A DNA stretch of 26,516 nucleotides from DATJSJ01 sp035504175 (GCA_035504175.1 DATJSJ010000128.1:1-26516); one strand, 5' to 3'; positions 14,763 through 22,921 are shown, counted from the stretch's first letter. The notes: a model not told the origin generated them from the sequence alone. Numbers and translations: made by a program.

Positions 14763-15431
14763 ATGGGCGACCCCTCCCGGCCGTCGGCACCGATCGAGGT
14801 GCCGACGCGCGACTGCCCGCTCTGCCCGCGTCTCGCGGCGTTCCGGGCGGCCAACCGCACCGCGGAGCCCGACTGGCACAACGCGCCGGTGGCGAGTTTC
14901 GGCCCGGTATCGGCGCGGCTGCTGATCGTCGGCCTGGCGCCGGGGCTGCGCGGCGCCAACCGCACCGGGCGGCCCTTTACCGGCGACCACGCCGGCATCC
15001 TGCTCTACGCCACGCTGCGCGAGTTCGGCCTGGCGGAAGGCACCTACCGCGCGGAACCGGACGACGGGCTGCGTCTGATCGACGCGCGCATCGCCAATGC
15101 GGTGCGCTGCGTGCCGCCGGCCAACCTGCCGATCCCGGCAGAGGTCACCACCTGCAACCGCTTCCTGGCGGCCGAACTGGCGGCACTGCCGAACGTGCGG
15201 GCGGTGCTGGCGCTCGGCGTGCTGGCCCATAACGCGGTGCTCAAGACCCGCGGCATCCCGGCCGCGCGCATCCGCTTTTGCCACGGCACGCTGCACGACC
15301 TGCCGGGTGGGCTGCTGCTCGCCGACAGCTACCACGTGTCGCGCTACAACACGAACACCGGGCGGCTGACGACGGAAATGTTCCAGGCCGTGATGTCTGC
15401 CGTCACGTCCCGGCTGCAGCGGGCGGATTGA
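14763..15431 (+). CDS. Uracil-DNA glycosylase, family 5 (UdgB-like), Fe-S
   Basis: Removes uracil, and in family 5 also other deaminated bases, from DNA to begin base-excision repair. The 222-residue protein has four cysteines placed for a 4Fe-4S cluster (Cys18, Cys21, Cys116, Cys131). The motif GLAPGLRGANRTGRPFTGD (57-75) distinguishes family 5 from family 4. A C-terminal motif YHVSRYNTNTGRLT contains His191. The usual form of this last motif is His-Pro-Ser, and here the Pro is Val. It starts 27 bases after the NYN gene without a clear Shine-Dalgarno and is convergent with the sulfite-oxidase-like gene, six bases away. Confidence 0.88.
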   Translation: MGDPSRPSAPIEVPTRDCPLCPRLAAFRAANRTAEPDWHNAPVASFGPVSARLLIVGLAPGLRGANRTGRPFTGDHAGILLYATLREFGLAEGTYRAEPDDGLRLIDARIANAVRCVPPANLPIPAEVTTCNRFLAAELAALPNVRAVLALGVLAHNAVLKTRGIPAARIRFCHGTLHDLPGGLLLADSYHVSRYNTNTGRLTTEMFQAVMSAVTSRLQRAD

Positions 15432-15437
15432 CCCGCC

Positions 15438-16112
15438 TCAGGAGTACCGCTCCTCGCGCCACGGATCGGCATTGTTGTTGTAGCCGCGAACCTCCCAGAA
15501 GCCGGGCCGGTCCGCGGCGGCCAGCTCGATCCGCCGCACCCACTTCGCGGATTTCCAGAGATACAGCCGCGGGATCAGCACCCGCACCGGCCCGCCATGC
15601 GCGCGCGGGATCGGCCGCCCGTCCCATTCATGCACCAGATACACGTCCGGCTGGTCGAACTGATCCAGCCGCACATTGGTCGTGTACCCGTCATGCGCGT
15701 GCAGGATGACATGCTGTGCGGCCGCCAGCGGTTGCGCCCGTGCCAGCAGCTCCCGCGCCGCAACCCCCTTCCAGCGATTGTCGAAGCGCGACCACTGCGT
15801 CACGCAATGCATGTCCGACACGCTCTCCGTCTGCGGCAGCGCCAGAAATTCCTCCAGGCTCAGCGACAGCGGCGCCGCCGCCAGTCCGTCGACATCGAGC
15901 CGGAACTTCTGCGGCGTCACATCCGGCTGCAGGCCGAGATCGAGCACCGGCCAGTCCCTCACCTCCCGCTGTCCCGGCGGCAGTCGCTGTACCGCCGGAT
16001 CGGCCTCGGTGCCGGTCAGCAGCCGGCCTTCCCGCGCCCAGTCCTGCTTGCGCTCGACCAGCTTGTCGCGCAGCGTGCCGCTCACCGGCACCTCGTCGTC
16101 ACGCTCGCCCAT
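15438..16112 (-). CDS. Sulfite-oxidase-like molybdopterin protein
   Basis: A 224-residue protein of the oxidoreductase molybdopterin-binding domain family (COG2041). The conserved molybdenum-ligand cysteine is Cys103 in DMHCVTQWSRFDNRW, followed by WKGVAARELL, DGYTTNV, the VYLVHEWDGRPIPRAHGGPVR region and YLWKSAKWVRRIEL. It corresponds to the soluble sulfite-oxidase-like group (YuiH type). No twin-arginine or Sec signal is seen, unlike the periplasmic MsrP/YedY proteins, so it is probably cytoplasmic. No haem or cytochrome partner lies beside it. GGAGGGGAC precedes the ATG. The electron acceptor and substrate are unknown. Confidence 0.87.
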   Translation of the reverse strand: MGERDDEVPVSGTLRDKLVERKQDWAREGRLLTGTEADPAVQRLPPGQREVRDWPVLDLGLQPDVTPQKFRLDVDGLAAAPLSLSLEEFLALPQTESVSDMHCVTQWSRFDNRWKGVAARELLARAQPLAAAQHVILHAHDGYTTNVRLDQFDQPDVYLVHEWDGRPIPRAHGGPVRVLIPRLYLWKSAKWVRRIELAAADRPGFWEVRGYNNNADPWREERYS

Positions 16113-16144
16113 GTCCCCTCCGCCCCACCCCGGCGCGCGACATC

Positions 16145-16999
16145 TCAGCCCGCCAGCCGCGGCTCCGGGAAATCCGCCCCGATCGTCACGTCGCGCCAGG
16201 TCTCGATGTCCCGGTGCAGCGCCGCCAGCTTCGCCTCCACCGCCTCGAGCCCGGGCCGCCCCAGGACCAGATGCAGCGGTGGCTCGGGACTGTCGACGAC
16301 ACGGACGATCGCCTCGGCGGCCCGCGCCGGATCGCCCGGCTGCTGCCCACTATAGCCCGAGATCTGCTGCCGGCGGGCGCCCGAGGTCGTCTCATAGGCC
16401 GCGATCCGCTGCCGCGCCTGCCGCAACGAACGGCCGGCCCAGTCGGTGCGGAACGGCCCGGGCTCGACCAGCGTCACCTTCAGGCCGAGCGGCGCCACCT
16501 CGCGCGACAGCGACTCCGACAGCCCCTCCACCGCGAACTTGGTCGCGGCGTAGTAGCCCGAGCCCGGATTGCCAACGAGGCCACCGACCGAGGAGATGTT
16601 GACGATGTGCCCGCTGCCGCGCGACCGCATGCCGGGCAGCACCGCCCGGATCACCGCCACCAGGCCGAAGAAATTGGTCTCGAACATGGCGCGGACCTCG
16701 TCGTCCTCGCCCTCCTCGACCGCGGCGAGATAGCCGTAACCGGCGTTGTTCACCAACACATCAACCTGGCCGAACGCCTGCTCCGCCTCGCGCACCGCAT
16801 CCGCAACCTGCCGCGGATTGCTCACATCCAGCGCCAGAGGCAGGGCAAGATCCTCGTGCGGCTCGACGAGATCCTGCAGACGCGCGGTGTCGCGCGCCGT
16901 CGCCACCACACGCTCGCCGCGCTCCAGCAGCAAGCGAGCGAGCTCGCGGCCGAAACCGGTCGAACAGCCGGTGATCAGCCACACACGATCCTGCGCCAT
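16145..16999 (-). CDS. Short-chain dehydrogenase/reductase
   Basis: A 284-residue classical SDR. The nucleotide-binding TGCSTGFGRELA lies near the N-terminus, then NNAGYG, the catalytic Ser in VNISSVGG, and the YYAATKFAVEGLSESL helix with the catalytic Tyr and Lys. VEPGPFRTDWAG follows the active site. The C-terminal extension (about 200-284) is that of the SDR group related to 17-beta-hydroxysteroid dehydrogenases, but the substrate cannot be named. The start at 16999 has GGAG nine bases upstream and matches the usual beginning of the fold; the longer open frame upstream runs through a hairpin repeat and is rejected. Confidence 0.9.
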   Translation of the reverse strand: MAQDRVWLITGCSTGFGRELARLLLERGERVVATARDTARLQDLVEPHEDLALPLALDVSNPRQVADAVREAEQAFGQVDVLVNNAGYGYLAAVEEGEDDEVRAMFETNFFGLVAVIRAVLPGMRSRGSGHIVNISSVGGLVGNPGSGYYAATKFAVEGLSESLSREVAPLGLKVTLVEPGPFRTDWAGRSLRQARQRIAAYETTSGARRQQISGYSGQQPGDPARAAEAIVRVVDSPEPPLHLVLGRPGLEAVEAKLAALHRDIETWRDVTIGADFPEPRLAG

Positions 17000-17080
17000 G
17001 GCCCCTGCTCCTTCGACGAGACAAGGCAGCAGATCGGAACGGCAGCACAACCGGCCAGTCAATTTCGCGAGGGCAGGGGA

Positions 17081-17138
17081 ACGAAAGACAGCAAGAGGCT
17101 CCGCCGGGCAGGGGACAGTCGTCCCCTGCACCCCTTTG
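17081..17138 (-). repeat. Intergenic hairpin repeat after smpB
   Basis: On the minus strand this reads AAGGGGT, then a perfect nine-base hairpin GCAGGGGAC-GACT-GTCCCCTGC (17108-17129), then CCGGCGG...CTTGCTGTCTTTC. The hairpin is 11 bases after the smpB stop and could terminate smpB transcription. The flanks match the element at 20731-20775, which keeps a different hairpin. It appears to be one partial copy of a composite dispersed element. Confidence 0.6.
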
Positions 17139-17140
17139 AC

Positions 17141-17626
17141 TCAGCGCCGCGCCCGTAGCAGGCGGGCACGGTCGCGCTGCCAGTCGCGCTCGGCAATCGC
17201 GGCACGCTTGTCCGCCTTCTTGCGGCCCTCGGCGATACCGAGCAGGACCTTGGCACGGCCACGGTCGTTGAAGTGGATGTCCAAGGGAACCAGCGTCGCA
17301 CCTTCGCGGGAGACGGCACCGAGCAGGCGGTCCATCTGCTTGCGATGCACCAGCAACTTGCGCGGCGCGCGCGGCTCGAAACGCGACAGCACACCCCCCT
17401 GATATTCGGGGATGTAGCAATTGAACAGCCACAACTCGCCGCCGCGCTCGCCGGCCCAGGCCTCGCCCAGCGTCGCCCGGCCATGTCGCAGCGACTTCAC
17501 CTCCGGGCCGACCAAGACGAGCCCTGCCTCAACCGTTTCCTTGATTGTGTAGTCATGGCGGGCCTTGCGGTTCTGCGCCGCCACGCCGTGCGAGATCAGC
17601 CCGCTTCGCTTCTGCGTCTCCGCCAT
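17141..17626 (-). CDS. smpB: SsrA-binding protein SmpB
   Basis: Binds tmRNA and delivers it to stalled ribosomes for trans-translation. The 161-residue protein has the beta-barrel with HDYTIKETVEAGLVL, VGPEVKSLRHGRATLGEAW, LFNCYIPEY, RKLLVHRKQMDRLLG and LVPLDIHFNDRGRAKVLLGIAEGRKKADKR. A basic C-terminal tail follows that would enter the decoding centre. Length is normal. It starts seven bases after the dapA stop, the common dapA-smpB pair of alphaproteobacteria. The tmRNA gene itself is not in the window. Confidence 0.97.
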   Translation of the reverse strand: MAETQKRSGLISHGVAAQNRKARHDYTIKETVEAGLVLVGPEVKSLRHGRATLGEAWAGERGGELWLFNCYIPEYQGGVLSRFEPRAPRKLLVHRKQMDRLLGAVSREGATLVPLDIHFNDRGRAKVLLGIAEGRKKADKRAAIAERDWQRDRARLLRARR

Positions 17627-17633
17627 CGGCGCA

Positions 17634-18512
17634 TCAGTTCAGCAGGCCGACCTCGACCATCGCCGCGCGCACCCGCTCGCGCGTGGCCGGCATCAGCGGC
17701 GCGAGCGGCAGCCGGCAATACTCGCTGCAATGACCAAGCAGACTGGCCGCATACTTCACCGGCCCCGGGCTCGACTCCACGAACAACGCATCATGCAGCG
17801 GCACCAGCCGGTCCTGGATGCTGATCGCATCCTCCGTCCGACCCTCCTGCCACGCCGCATGCATCTCCGCCAGCAGCCGCGGCGCCACGTTCGCGGTGAC
17901 GCTGATGCAACCGTCGCCGCCGGCGGCCTGAAAGGAAATCGCCGTCATGTCCTCGCCGGAAAGCTGGCAGAACCCGGCACCGCAGGCGCGCCGCGTCAGC
18001 AGCGGTCGCGCCAGATTGGCCGTCGCATCCTTCACGCCGATGATGTTCGGATGCTTCGCCAGCCGTGCCATGGTCTCGACGCTCATGTCGATCACGCTGC
18101 GCGGCGGGATGTTGTAGATCACGATCGGCAGATCGGCGGCGTCGGCAATTGCCAGGAAATGTCGGTACAGCCCGTCCTGGGTCGGCTTGTTGTAGTACGG
18201 CGTCACCACCAGCGCGGCATCGGCGCCCGCCTCCTTGGCGTGGCGGGTGAGCGCAATCGCCTCCTCGGTGCTGTTCGATCCCGACCCGGCGATCACCGGC
18301 ACGCGCCGATGCGCAACCTCGATCGTGATCTCGACGACACGGCGATGCTCGGCATGGGTAAGCGTCGGACTCTCGCCGGTCGTCCCCACCGGCACCAGAC
18401 CCTGCGTGCCCTGCGCGATCTGCCAGTCGACGAGACGCGCGAACGCCGCCTCATCCACTGTCCCGTCCGGCTGCATGGGCGTGATCAGGGCGACCAGCGA
18501 CCCCTTGAACAT
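17634..18512 (-). CDS. dapA: 4-hydroxy-tetrahydrodipicolinate synthase
   Basis: Condenses pyruvate with aspartate semialdehyde, the first committed step to lysine and meso-diaminopimelate. The 292-residue protein keeps all active-site residues at the classical numbering: Thr44-Thr45 in GTTGES, Tyr133 and Arg138 in IYNIPPRS, and the Schiff-base Lys161 in GVKDAT. AGGGAGA lies four bases before the ATG. It is followed at once by smpB and is divergent from the lytic transglycosylase gene, so both neighbours concern cell-wall or translation upkeep. Confidence 0.97.
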   Translation of the reverse strand: MFKGSLVALITPMQPDGTVDEAAFARLVDWQIAQGTQGLVPVGTTGESPTLTHAEHRRVVEITIEVAHRRVPVIAGSGSNSTEEAIALTRHAKEAGADAALVVTPYYNKPTQDGLYRHFLAIADAADLPIVIYNIPPRSVIDMSVETMARLAKHPNIIGVKDATANLARPLLTRRACGAGFCQLSGEDMTAISFQAAGGDGCISVTANVAPRLLAEMHAAWQEGRTEDAISIQDRLVPLHDALFVESSPGPVKYAASLLGHCSEYCRLPLAPLMPATRERVRAAMVEVGLLN

Positions 18513-18729
18513 GACGTCTCCCTGGGGCCGCCCCGCTCCGGCACGGACCGCCCGGTTTTGCGGCCCCCGATTCGCCGGCAGGCCGATCGTCCGGGCAGGC
18601 CAGCCCGGTGGATCCAGCCCGCCTGATGTTGAAGCACGCGACCGGATCGTCGCCCGACGCGGCCGCGAGGCGCGCAGCGTAGGCACCGGGCGGATACATC
18701 GCAAGGCGGGGCTGCGCTACAAGCTTTGC
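18513..18729. promoter_or_regulatory. Divergent intergenic region dapA / slt
   Basis: These 217 bases contain no gene. On the minus strand TTGCGA and TACGCT are 17 bases apart near the slt end, a possible distant dapA promoter. I found no convincing pair for the plus-strand gene. The stretch is coding-like in GC content, and no operator symmetry stands out. Confidence 0.25.
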
Positions 18730-20727
18730 ATGGACTGGCTCCTCCGTTGCCCGCGCCCATGGCTGCCGCTGCTGGCGTCGCTGGCCGTCGCCGCGCCGGC
18801 GGCAGCGCGGGCCGCTGCCGCCCCGGTGCCGCCGTCACAAACGGTGAGCGCCGGCCAGGTGCTGGCGTGGGTGCGGGCCAATCAGTGGGACGCGGCCGGG
18901 CAGGCGGCCGCGCAGTGGCTCGATCCGGTGGCCGCGAAGCTAGTCACCTACTATCGGATGATGACGCCGGGCGCGGCGACGATGGACGAGATCGGCGGCT
19001 TCCTGGCGGAGAATCCCGACTGGCCCGGACAGGCGACGCTGGCGAGGCGGCGCGAGCAAGCGCTGGCCGCGGACCCGGATGATTCCGCGGTGCTGGCGGC
19101 CTGCCCGCGGATGACGCTGCACCTCGCGGTCGCCCAGCTCCGCTGCGCCGAGGTGGCACGCCAAGCCGGGCACGAGACCGAGGCCGAGGCGATGGCAGTC
19201 GCTGCCTGGACAGGTCCCGACCTGGTCGACCGCGCGGCAGAGAGCCGCTTCCTCGCCGCCTGGGGCAAGGCGATGACCCCAGCCGATCAGTGGCATCGCT
19301 TCGAGCGACTGGTCTGGTCCGATCCGGGCGCTGCGTCACGCCAGCTCGCGCGGCTCGACCCCGATCATCGGCGGCTGGGCGAGGTCGAGCTGGCGCTTCA
19401 GCGCGGCGACAAGAAGGCGGGCGCGATGCTTGCCGCCCTGCCCGCCTCGCTGCGCGCCGAACCGTCGCTCATGCTGGATCGCGTGCGCGCGCTCCGCCGC
19501 GCAGCGGATGACCAGGCGGCGCTGTCGCTCTGGCTGGCCGAAGGTGCGGCGGCAGAGCAGGCGGCGCCGCCCGACCGGCTGCCGTTGTTCTGGGCCGAGC
19601 GCAATGTGCTGGCACGGCAGCTGCTGGCCGACGGCAATGCCGGTGGCGCCTATGCGCTGGTGGATGCCCACGGCCCGCTCACCGGCGAGCCCAAGCTGGA
19701 TGCGGCATTCCTGGCCGGATGGATCGCGCTGCGCCGGCTTCAGGACCCGGCGACGGCGGCGCGGCATTTCCGGGTGCTGGCGGATGCCTCGCAGGCGGCC
19801 ATTACCCAGGGCAGGGCGCATTACTGGCTGGGCCGGGCCGCAGAGGCGGCGGGTGACCATGCCACCGCCCGTGCCGAGTATGTTAAGGCGGCGACCTGGC
19901 CCACGACCTATTATGGACAGCTCGCGGCGCTGGCGGTGGGCGACGATCCGGCGGCGCTGAATGCGCGGATCGACGCGCTGCATGACCCGCACTGGACCCG
20001 GGCGCAGGCCGTCGCCTTCGTCGGGCAGCAGGTGGCGCGGGCGGCGGTGCTGCTGGTCGCCTGGGGTGAGCCCTATCGTGCGCGTCCCTTCCTGAGGCGG
20101 CTGGAGGAGGAGGCGCCGGGCCCATCAGGCCAGGCAATGGCGGCGTGGCTTGCACTTGGCCTGGGCCTGCCCGACCAGGCAGTGGCGATCGCGCGCCGTG
20201 CCGGCGTCGATGGGCTGATACTCGCCGATGTTGGCTGGCCGGATCGGATCGAGCCGCCGGATGGTCCGGTGGAGCGGGCGGTGACGCTCGGCCTGATCCG
20301 GCAGGAGAGCAGTTTCAACACCGCGGCGTTCAGCCCGTCCGGCGCCCGTGGCTTGATGCAGTTGATGCCAGCGACGGCGCAGGATGTGGCGCATCATCTC
20401 GGCCTGTCGGTCAGTCTGGTATCGCTGACCGCCGACCCGGACGAGAACATGCGCCTCGGCACCAGCTATTTCGAGACGCTGCTGCAGCAGTTCGGCGGTT
20501 CGCTGCCGCTCGCAATTGCCGCCTACAATGCTGGCCCCAATCGCGTGCAGGAATGGCTGGCGACGAATGGCGACCCGCGCGTCTCAGGCGACATGATCGA
20601 CTGGATCGAGCTGATCCCGTTCGGCGAGACCCGCAACTACGTGCAGCGCGTCGTCGAGAACATCGCCGTCTATCGCGCCCATCTCGGCCTGATCCGTCCC
20701 TACCCCGTCCCCCCGTGGCGTCCTTAA
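18730..20727 (+). CDS. slt: Soluble lytic murein transglycosylase
   Basis: Cleaves peptidoglycan between MurNAc and GlcNAc to give 1,6-anhydro ends, in the periplasm. The 665-residue protein has a signal peptide (about 1-28: charged start, LPLLASLAVAAPAAARA). A long alpha-helical superhelix (about 35-490) is made of TPR-like helical hairpins such as QGRAHYWLGRAAEAAGDHATAR. The SLT domain holds the catalytic Glu526 in LIRQESSFNTAAFSPSGARGLMQLMP, then AIAAYNAGP and FGETRNYVQRV. The ATG at 18730 is where the signal peptide begins, although the frame is open further upstream across the divergent dapA region. No clear Shine-Dalgarno is seen. Confidence 0.94.
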   Translation: MDWLLRCPRPWLPLLASLAVAAPAAARAAAAPVPPSQTVSAGQVLAWVRANQWDAAGQAAAQWLDPVAAKLVTYYRMMTPGAATMDEIGGFLAENPDWPGQATLARRREQALAADPDDSAVLAACPRMTLHLAVAQLRCAEVARQAGHETEAEAMAVAAWTGPDLVDRAAESRFLAAWGKAMTPADQWHRFERLVWSDPGAASRQLARLDPDHRRLGEVELALQRGDKKAGAMLAALPASLRAEPSLMLDRVRALRRAADDQAALSLWLAEGAAAEQAAPPDRLPLFWAERNVLARQLLADGNAGGAYALVDAHGPLTGEPKLDAAFLAGWIALRRLQDPATAARHFRVLADASQAAITQGRAHYWLGRAAEAAGDHATARAEYVKAATWPTTYYGQLAALAVGDDPAALNARIDALHDPHWTRAQAVAFVGQQVARAAVLLVAWGEPYRARPFLRRLEEEAPGPSGQAMAAWLALGLGLPDQAVAIARRAGVDGLILADVGWPDRIEPPDGPVERAVTLGLIRQESSFNTAAFSPSGARGLMQLMPATAQDVAHHLGLSVSLVSLTADPDENMRLGTSYFETLLQQFGGSLPLAIAAYNAGPNRVQEWLATNGDPRVSGDMIDWIELIPFGETRNYVQRVVENIAVYRAHLGLIRPYPVPPWRP

Positions 20728-20730
20728 GTC

Positions 20731-20775
20731 ATGGGGTCCGCCCGGCGGGGTCTGGGGCAGAGCCCCAGCCTTGCT
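20731..20775 (+). repeat. Intergenic hairpin repeat before pgpA
   Basis: The sequence has GGGGTCCG, CCCGGCGG, a perfect seven-base hairpin CTGGGGC-AGA-GCCCCAG (20752-20768) and CCTTGCTTCT. The non-hairpin parts (GTCA, GGGGT, CCCGGCGG, CTTGCT) recur in the same order in the element after smpB (17081-17138). The hairpin could end slt transcription. The pgpA start lies at its right edge. Confidence 0.55.
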
Positions 20776-21229
20776 TCTGACCACCGCGCGCACGGTCGCG
20801 ACCGGTGTCGGCGCTGGCCGTTTTCCCCGCGCCCCCGGCACCTTCGCCTCGGCCCTGGCTGCCCTGGTTGGTGCCGGGTTGGTCGCCATCTCCCCCGCCG
20901 CGGTCGCTGCCGCGGCTGTTGGCTGTTGCGCTGCCGGAGTTTGGGCGTTGACCGAGCTGCGTCCGGAGGGTGATCCGGGCTGGGTGGTGATCGATGAGAT
21001 AGCCGGCCAGCTGGTGGCCCTGCTGGGACTTGCGCGGCCTGCCTGGCCGGGCATTTTGGCCGCGTTCCTGCTGTTCCGGGCGTTCGACATAGCCAAGCCC
21101 GGCCCGGTCGGCTGGCTGGACCGCAAAGAGGGGCCACTGGGCGTGATGGGTGATGATATAGCCGCCGGATTGATGACGGCGGCGGTGCTGGCGCTCGTGC
21201 GCTGGCGCCTGCCCGGCCTGCTGGAGTGA
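20771..21229 (+). CDS. pgpA: Phosphatidylglycerophosphatase A
   Basis: Dephosphorylates phosphatidylglycerophosphate to phosphatidylglycerol at the inner membrane. The 152-residue protein has GAGRFPRAPGTFAS near the N-terminus, VVIDEIAGQLVAL with the conserved DE, FLLFRAFDIAKPGPVGWLDR, and GVMGDDIAAGL with the DD. Several hydrophobic stretches suit membrane helices. The only workable start in frame is TTG at 20771, directly after a repeat element and with no visible Shine-Dalgarno, so expression may depend on an unusual start. It is followed four bases later by the cinA-domain gene, a common pairing in this class. Confidence 0.92.
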   Translation: MLLTTARTVATGVGAGRFPRAPGTFASALAALVGAGLVAISPAAVAAAAVGCCAAGVWALTELRPEGDPGWVVIDEIAGQLVALLGLARPAWPGILAAFLLFRAFDIAKPGPVGWLDRKEGPLGVMGDDIAAGLMTAAVLALVRWRLPGLLE

Positions 21230-21233
21230 TGCT

Positions 21234-21737
21234 GTGGACGAGGTGACGCTGGACCTGGCGCGGGCGGTGCTGGCGGCGGGCCGGCGGGCGGGTCTGATGG
21301 TCGCGACGGCGGAGAGCTGCACCGGTGGCCTGGTGGCGGCGGCCCTGACCGCGATTGCCGGCTCGTCCGACGTGGTCGAACGTGGGTTCGTCACCTATTC
21401 CAACGCGGCGAAGACGGAGATGCTGGGTGTGCCGGCGGCGCTGATCGCGGCGGAGGGCGCGGTCAGCGACGCAGTGGCCGCAGCAATGGCCGTCGGCACG
21501 CTGGCGCGATCAGCCGCCGATGCCGGCGTGGCGGTGACGGGGATTGCCGGACCGGGCGGCGGCAGCGCCGCGAAACCGGTTGGGCTTGTGTGCTTTGGGA
21601 CCTGTCGCCGGGGCGGCGCGCCAGTCGCGGTGCACCAGGTCTTTGCCGGTGATCGCGCCGCGGTCCGCGCGGCGGCGACGGAGCGGGCGCTGCGGTTGTT
21701 ACTGGACGTGATCGAAAAGGAAGGAAGCGCGACGTGA
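21234..21737 (+). CDS. CinA C-terminal domain protein (nicotinamide-nucleotide amidohydrolase type)
   Basis: A 167-residue stand-alone CinA C-domain, the part called PncC that deamidates nicotinamide mononucleotide in NAD recycling. Marks are TAESCTGGLVAAALTAIAGSS near the N-terminus, GFVTYSNAAKTEMLGVP, GAVSDAVAAAMA, and AVTGIAGPGGGSAAKPVGLV. The N-terminal molybdopterin-like domain of full CinA is absent, as in many proteobacteria. The start is GTG with GGAG seven bases upstream, inside the pgpA end. Its stop overlaps the next start (GTGA). Confidence 0.92.
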   Translation: MDEVTLDLARAVLAAGRRAGLMVATAESCTGGLVAAALTAIAGSSDVVERGFVTYSNAAKTEMLGVPAALIAAEGAVSDAVAAAMAVGTLARSAADAGVAVTGIAGPGGGSAAKPVGLVCFGTCRRGGAPVAVHQVFAGDRAAVRAAATERALRLLLDVIEKEGSAT

Positions 21738-22237
21738 AGCGATGGGTATGGGCTGCGCTGGGCGTGCTGGGGATCTGGGTCGTGGCGCAGCCATGGCCGG
21801 CGCAGGCGGCGGCGCCGGAACCGACGGCGGTGTTTCCCTTCCAGCTGGTCGACACCAGCGGCGAGCCGCCGGGCGAGAACCATGCGCCGGCGCTGGCGGC
21901 GGCGACCGCGACGCTGAAATCGCTGCTGCAGAAGAGCGGGCACTATGAGCTGGTCAGTCTGAAGCCCTTTGCGGCGCAGGTGGCGTCCGAGCAGCGCGAC
22001 AAATGCGGCGAGTGCTGGGTGCCGGTCGCGCGAAAGGCTGGCGCGCGGTACGCCGTGGTGCCCTTCGTGCACAAGGTCTCGACGCTGATCTCGACGATGG
22101 ACATCTGGATCGCCGATCTCGAGACGATGCGCTACGTGGTGCACATGCAGGGCCAGCTCCGCGGCGACACGCGGGAGGCCTATGTGCGGGGCGTGACGTT
22201 CCTGGTGGGCGACCAGCTTGGCGGGAGGAGCGGCTGA
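21734..22237 (+). CDS. Secreted DUF2380/DUF3280-like protein
   Basis: A 167-residue exported protein of unknown role. A signal peptide (about 1-26, ending AQAA) is followed by AVFPFQLVDTSGE, a helical segment LKSLLQKSGHYELV, a KCGEC pair of cysteines, and ARYAVVPFVHKVSTLISTMDIWIADLETM. A final helix GVTFLVGDQL follows. This layout resembles the DUF2380/DUF3280 family found in alphaproteobacteria. The start is GTG overlapping the cinA-domain stop, with AAGGAAGG upstream, so it is translationally coupled to that gene although the two products act in different compartments. Confidence 0.82.
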   Translation: MKRWVWAALGVLGIWVVAQPWPAQAAAPEPTAVFPFQLVDTSGEPPGENHAPALAAATATLKSLLQKSGHYELVSLKPFAAQVASEQRDKCGECWVPVARKAGARYAVVPFVHKVSTLISTMDIWIADLETMRYVVHMQGQLRGDTREAYVRGVTFLVGDQLGGRSG

Positions 22238-22255
22238 ACGGCGCAACCGACCGGG

Positions 22256-22921
22256 TCAGCGGATCCGCAGCCGCAGACCCGGTCCCGCCGAGGGCACGTG
22301 CTGCAGTGGCCGCAGGTCGGCAAGCCAGTCCCAGTGCTCCAGCTCCGCTGATGGCAACGTGGTAGCGAGGGCCACGACCCGGGCGCCGGCGGCGCGGCCG
22401 GCGGCAAGGCCGGCCGGTGCGTCCTCCAGCACCAGGCAGGCGGCGGGATCGACGCCGAGCCGCGCCGCCGCCAGACGGTAGCCCTCCGGGTTCGGCTTGC
22501 CTTCGGCCACGTCCGCGGCGCCGACGAAGGCCGCGGGCATCGGCAGGCCCGTGAGCGCGAGTCGCACCTCCGCCAGCCGCCGCGTTGCCGAGGTGACCAC
22601 CGCCCAGCGCTCCGGTGGCAGCGATTCGAGGAGTGCGGCGGCGCCGGGCACGGCGATCACGCCCTCGGTCTCGGCGCGCTCCATCTCCTCCAGCCTGTCC
22701 AGCTCGGCCGCGATGTCGAGGCTGGCCGGGGCGAATTCCCGCATCACCTCTTGGGCGCGGCGGCCGTGCGAGACGCGCAGGATCGCGTCCGGGTCGATGC
22801 CGTGCCGCGCTGCCCAGCGGTGCCAGATTCGGACCACGGCGGCGGTCGAATCGACGAGCGTGCCGTCCATGTCGAACAGGACGGCGGCAACGTCGAACGT
22901 GGTCCCGGGCGGGAGCTGCAT
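22256..22921 (-). CDS. HAD-superfamily phosphatase
   Basis: A 221-residue HAD hydrolase with the nucleophile motif FDMDGTLVDS (about 16-25), a helical cap, motif II TSATRRLAEV, motif III lysine in GKPNPEGYRLAAARLG, and motif IV LEDAPAG. It resembles the small sugar-phosphate or glycerol-phosphate phosphatases (subfamily IA). The substrate is not predictable. AGGAG lies ten bases before the ATG. It follows the FkbM-type gene by 35 bases on the same strand and is convergent with the DUF2380-like gene. Confidence 0.9.
   Translation of the reverse strand: MQLPPGTTFDVAAVLFDMDGTLVDSTAAVVRIWHRWAARHGIDPDAILRVSHGRRAQEVMREFAPASLDIAAELDRLEEMERAETEGVIAVPGAAALLESLPPERWAVVTSATRRLAEVRLALTGLPMPAAFVGAADVAEGKPNPEGYRLAAARLGVDPAACLVLEDAPAGLAAGRAAGARVVALATTLPSAELEHWDWLADLRPLQHVPSAGPGLRLRIR

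Noticed and set aside
18235..18729. Upstream extension of the lytic transglycosylase frame
   Set aside because: It overlaps dapA on the other strand. The signal peptide shows that translation begins at 18730.
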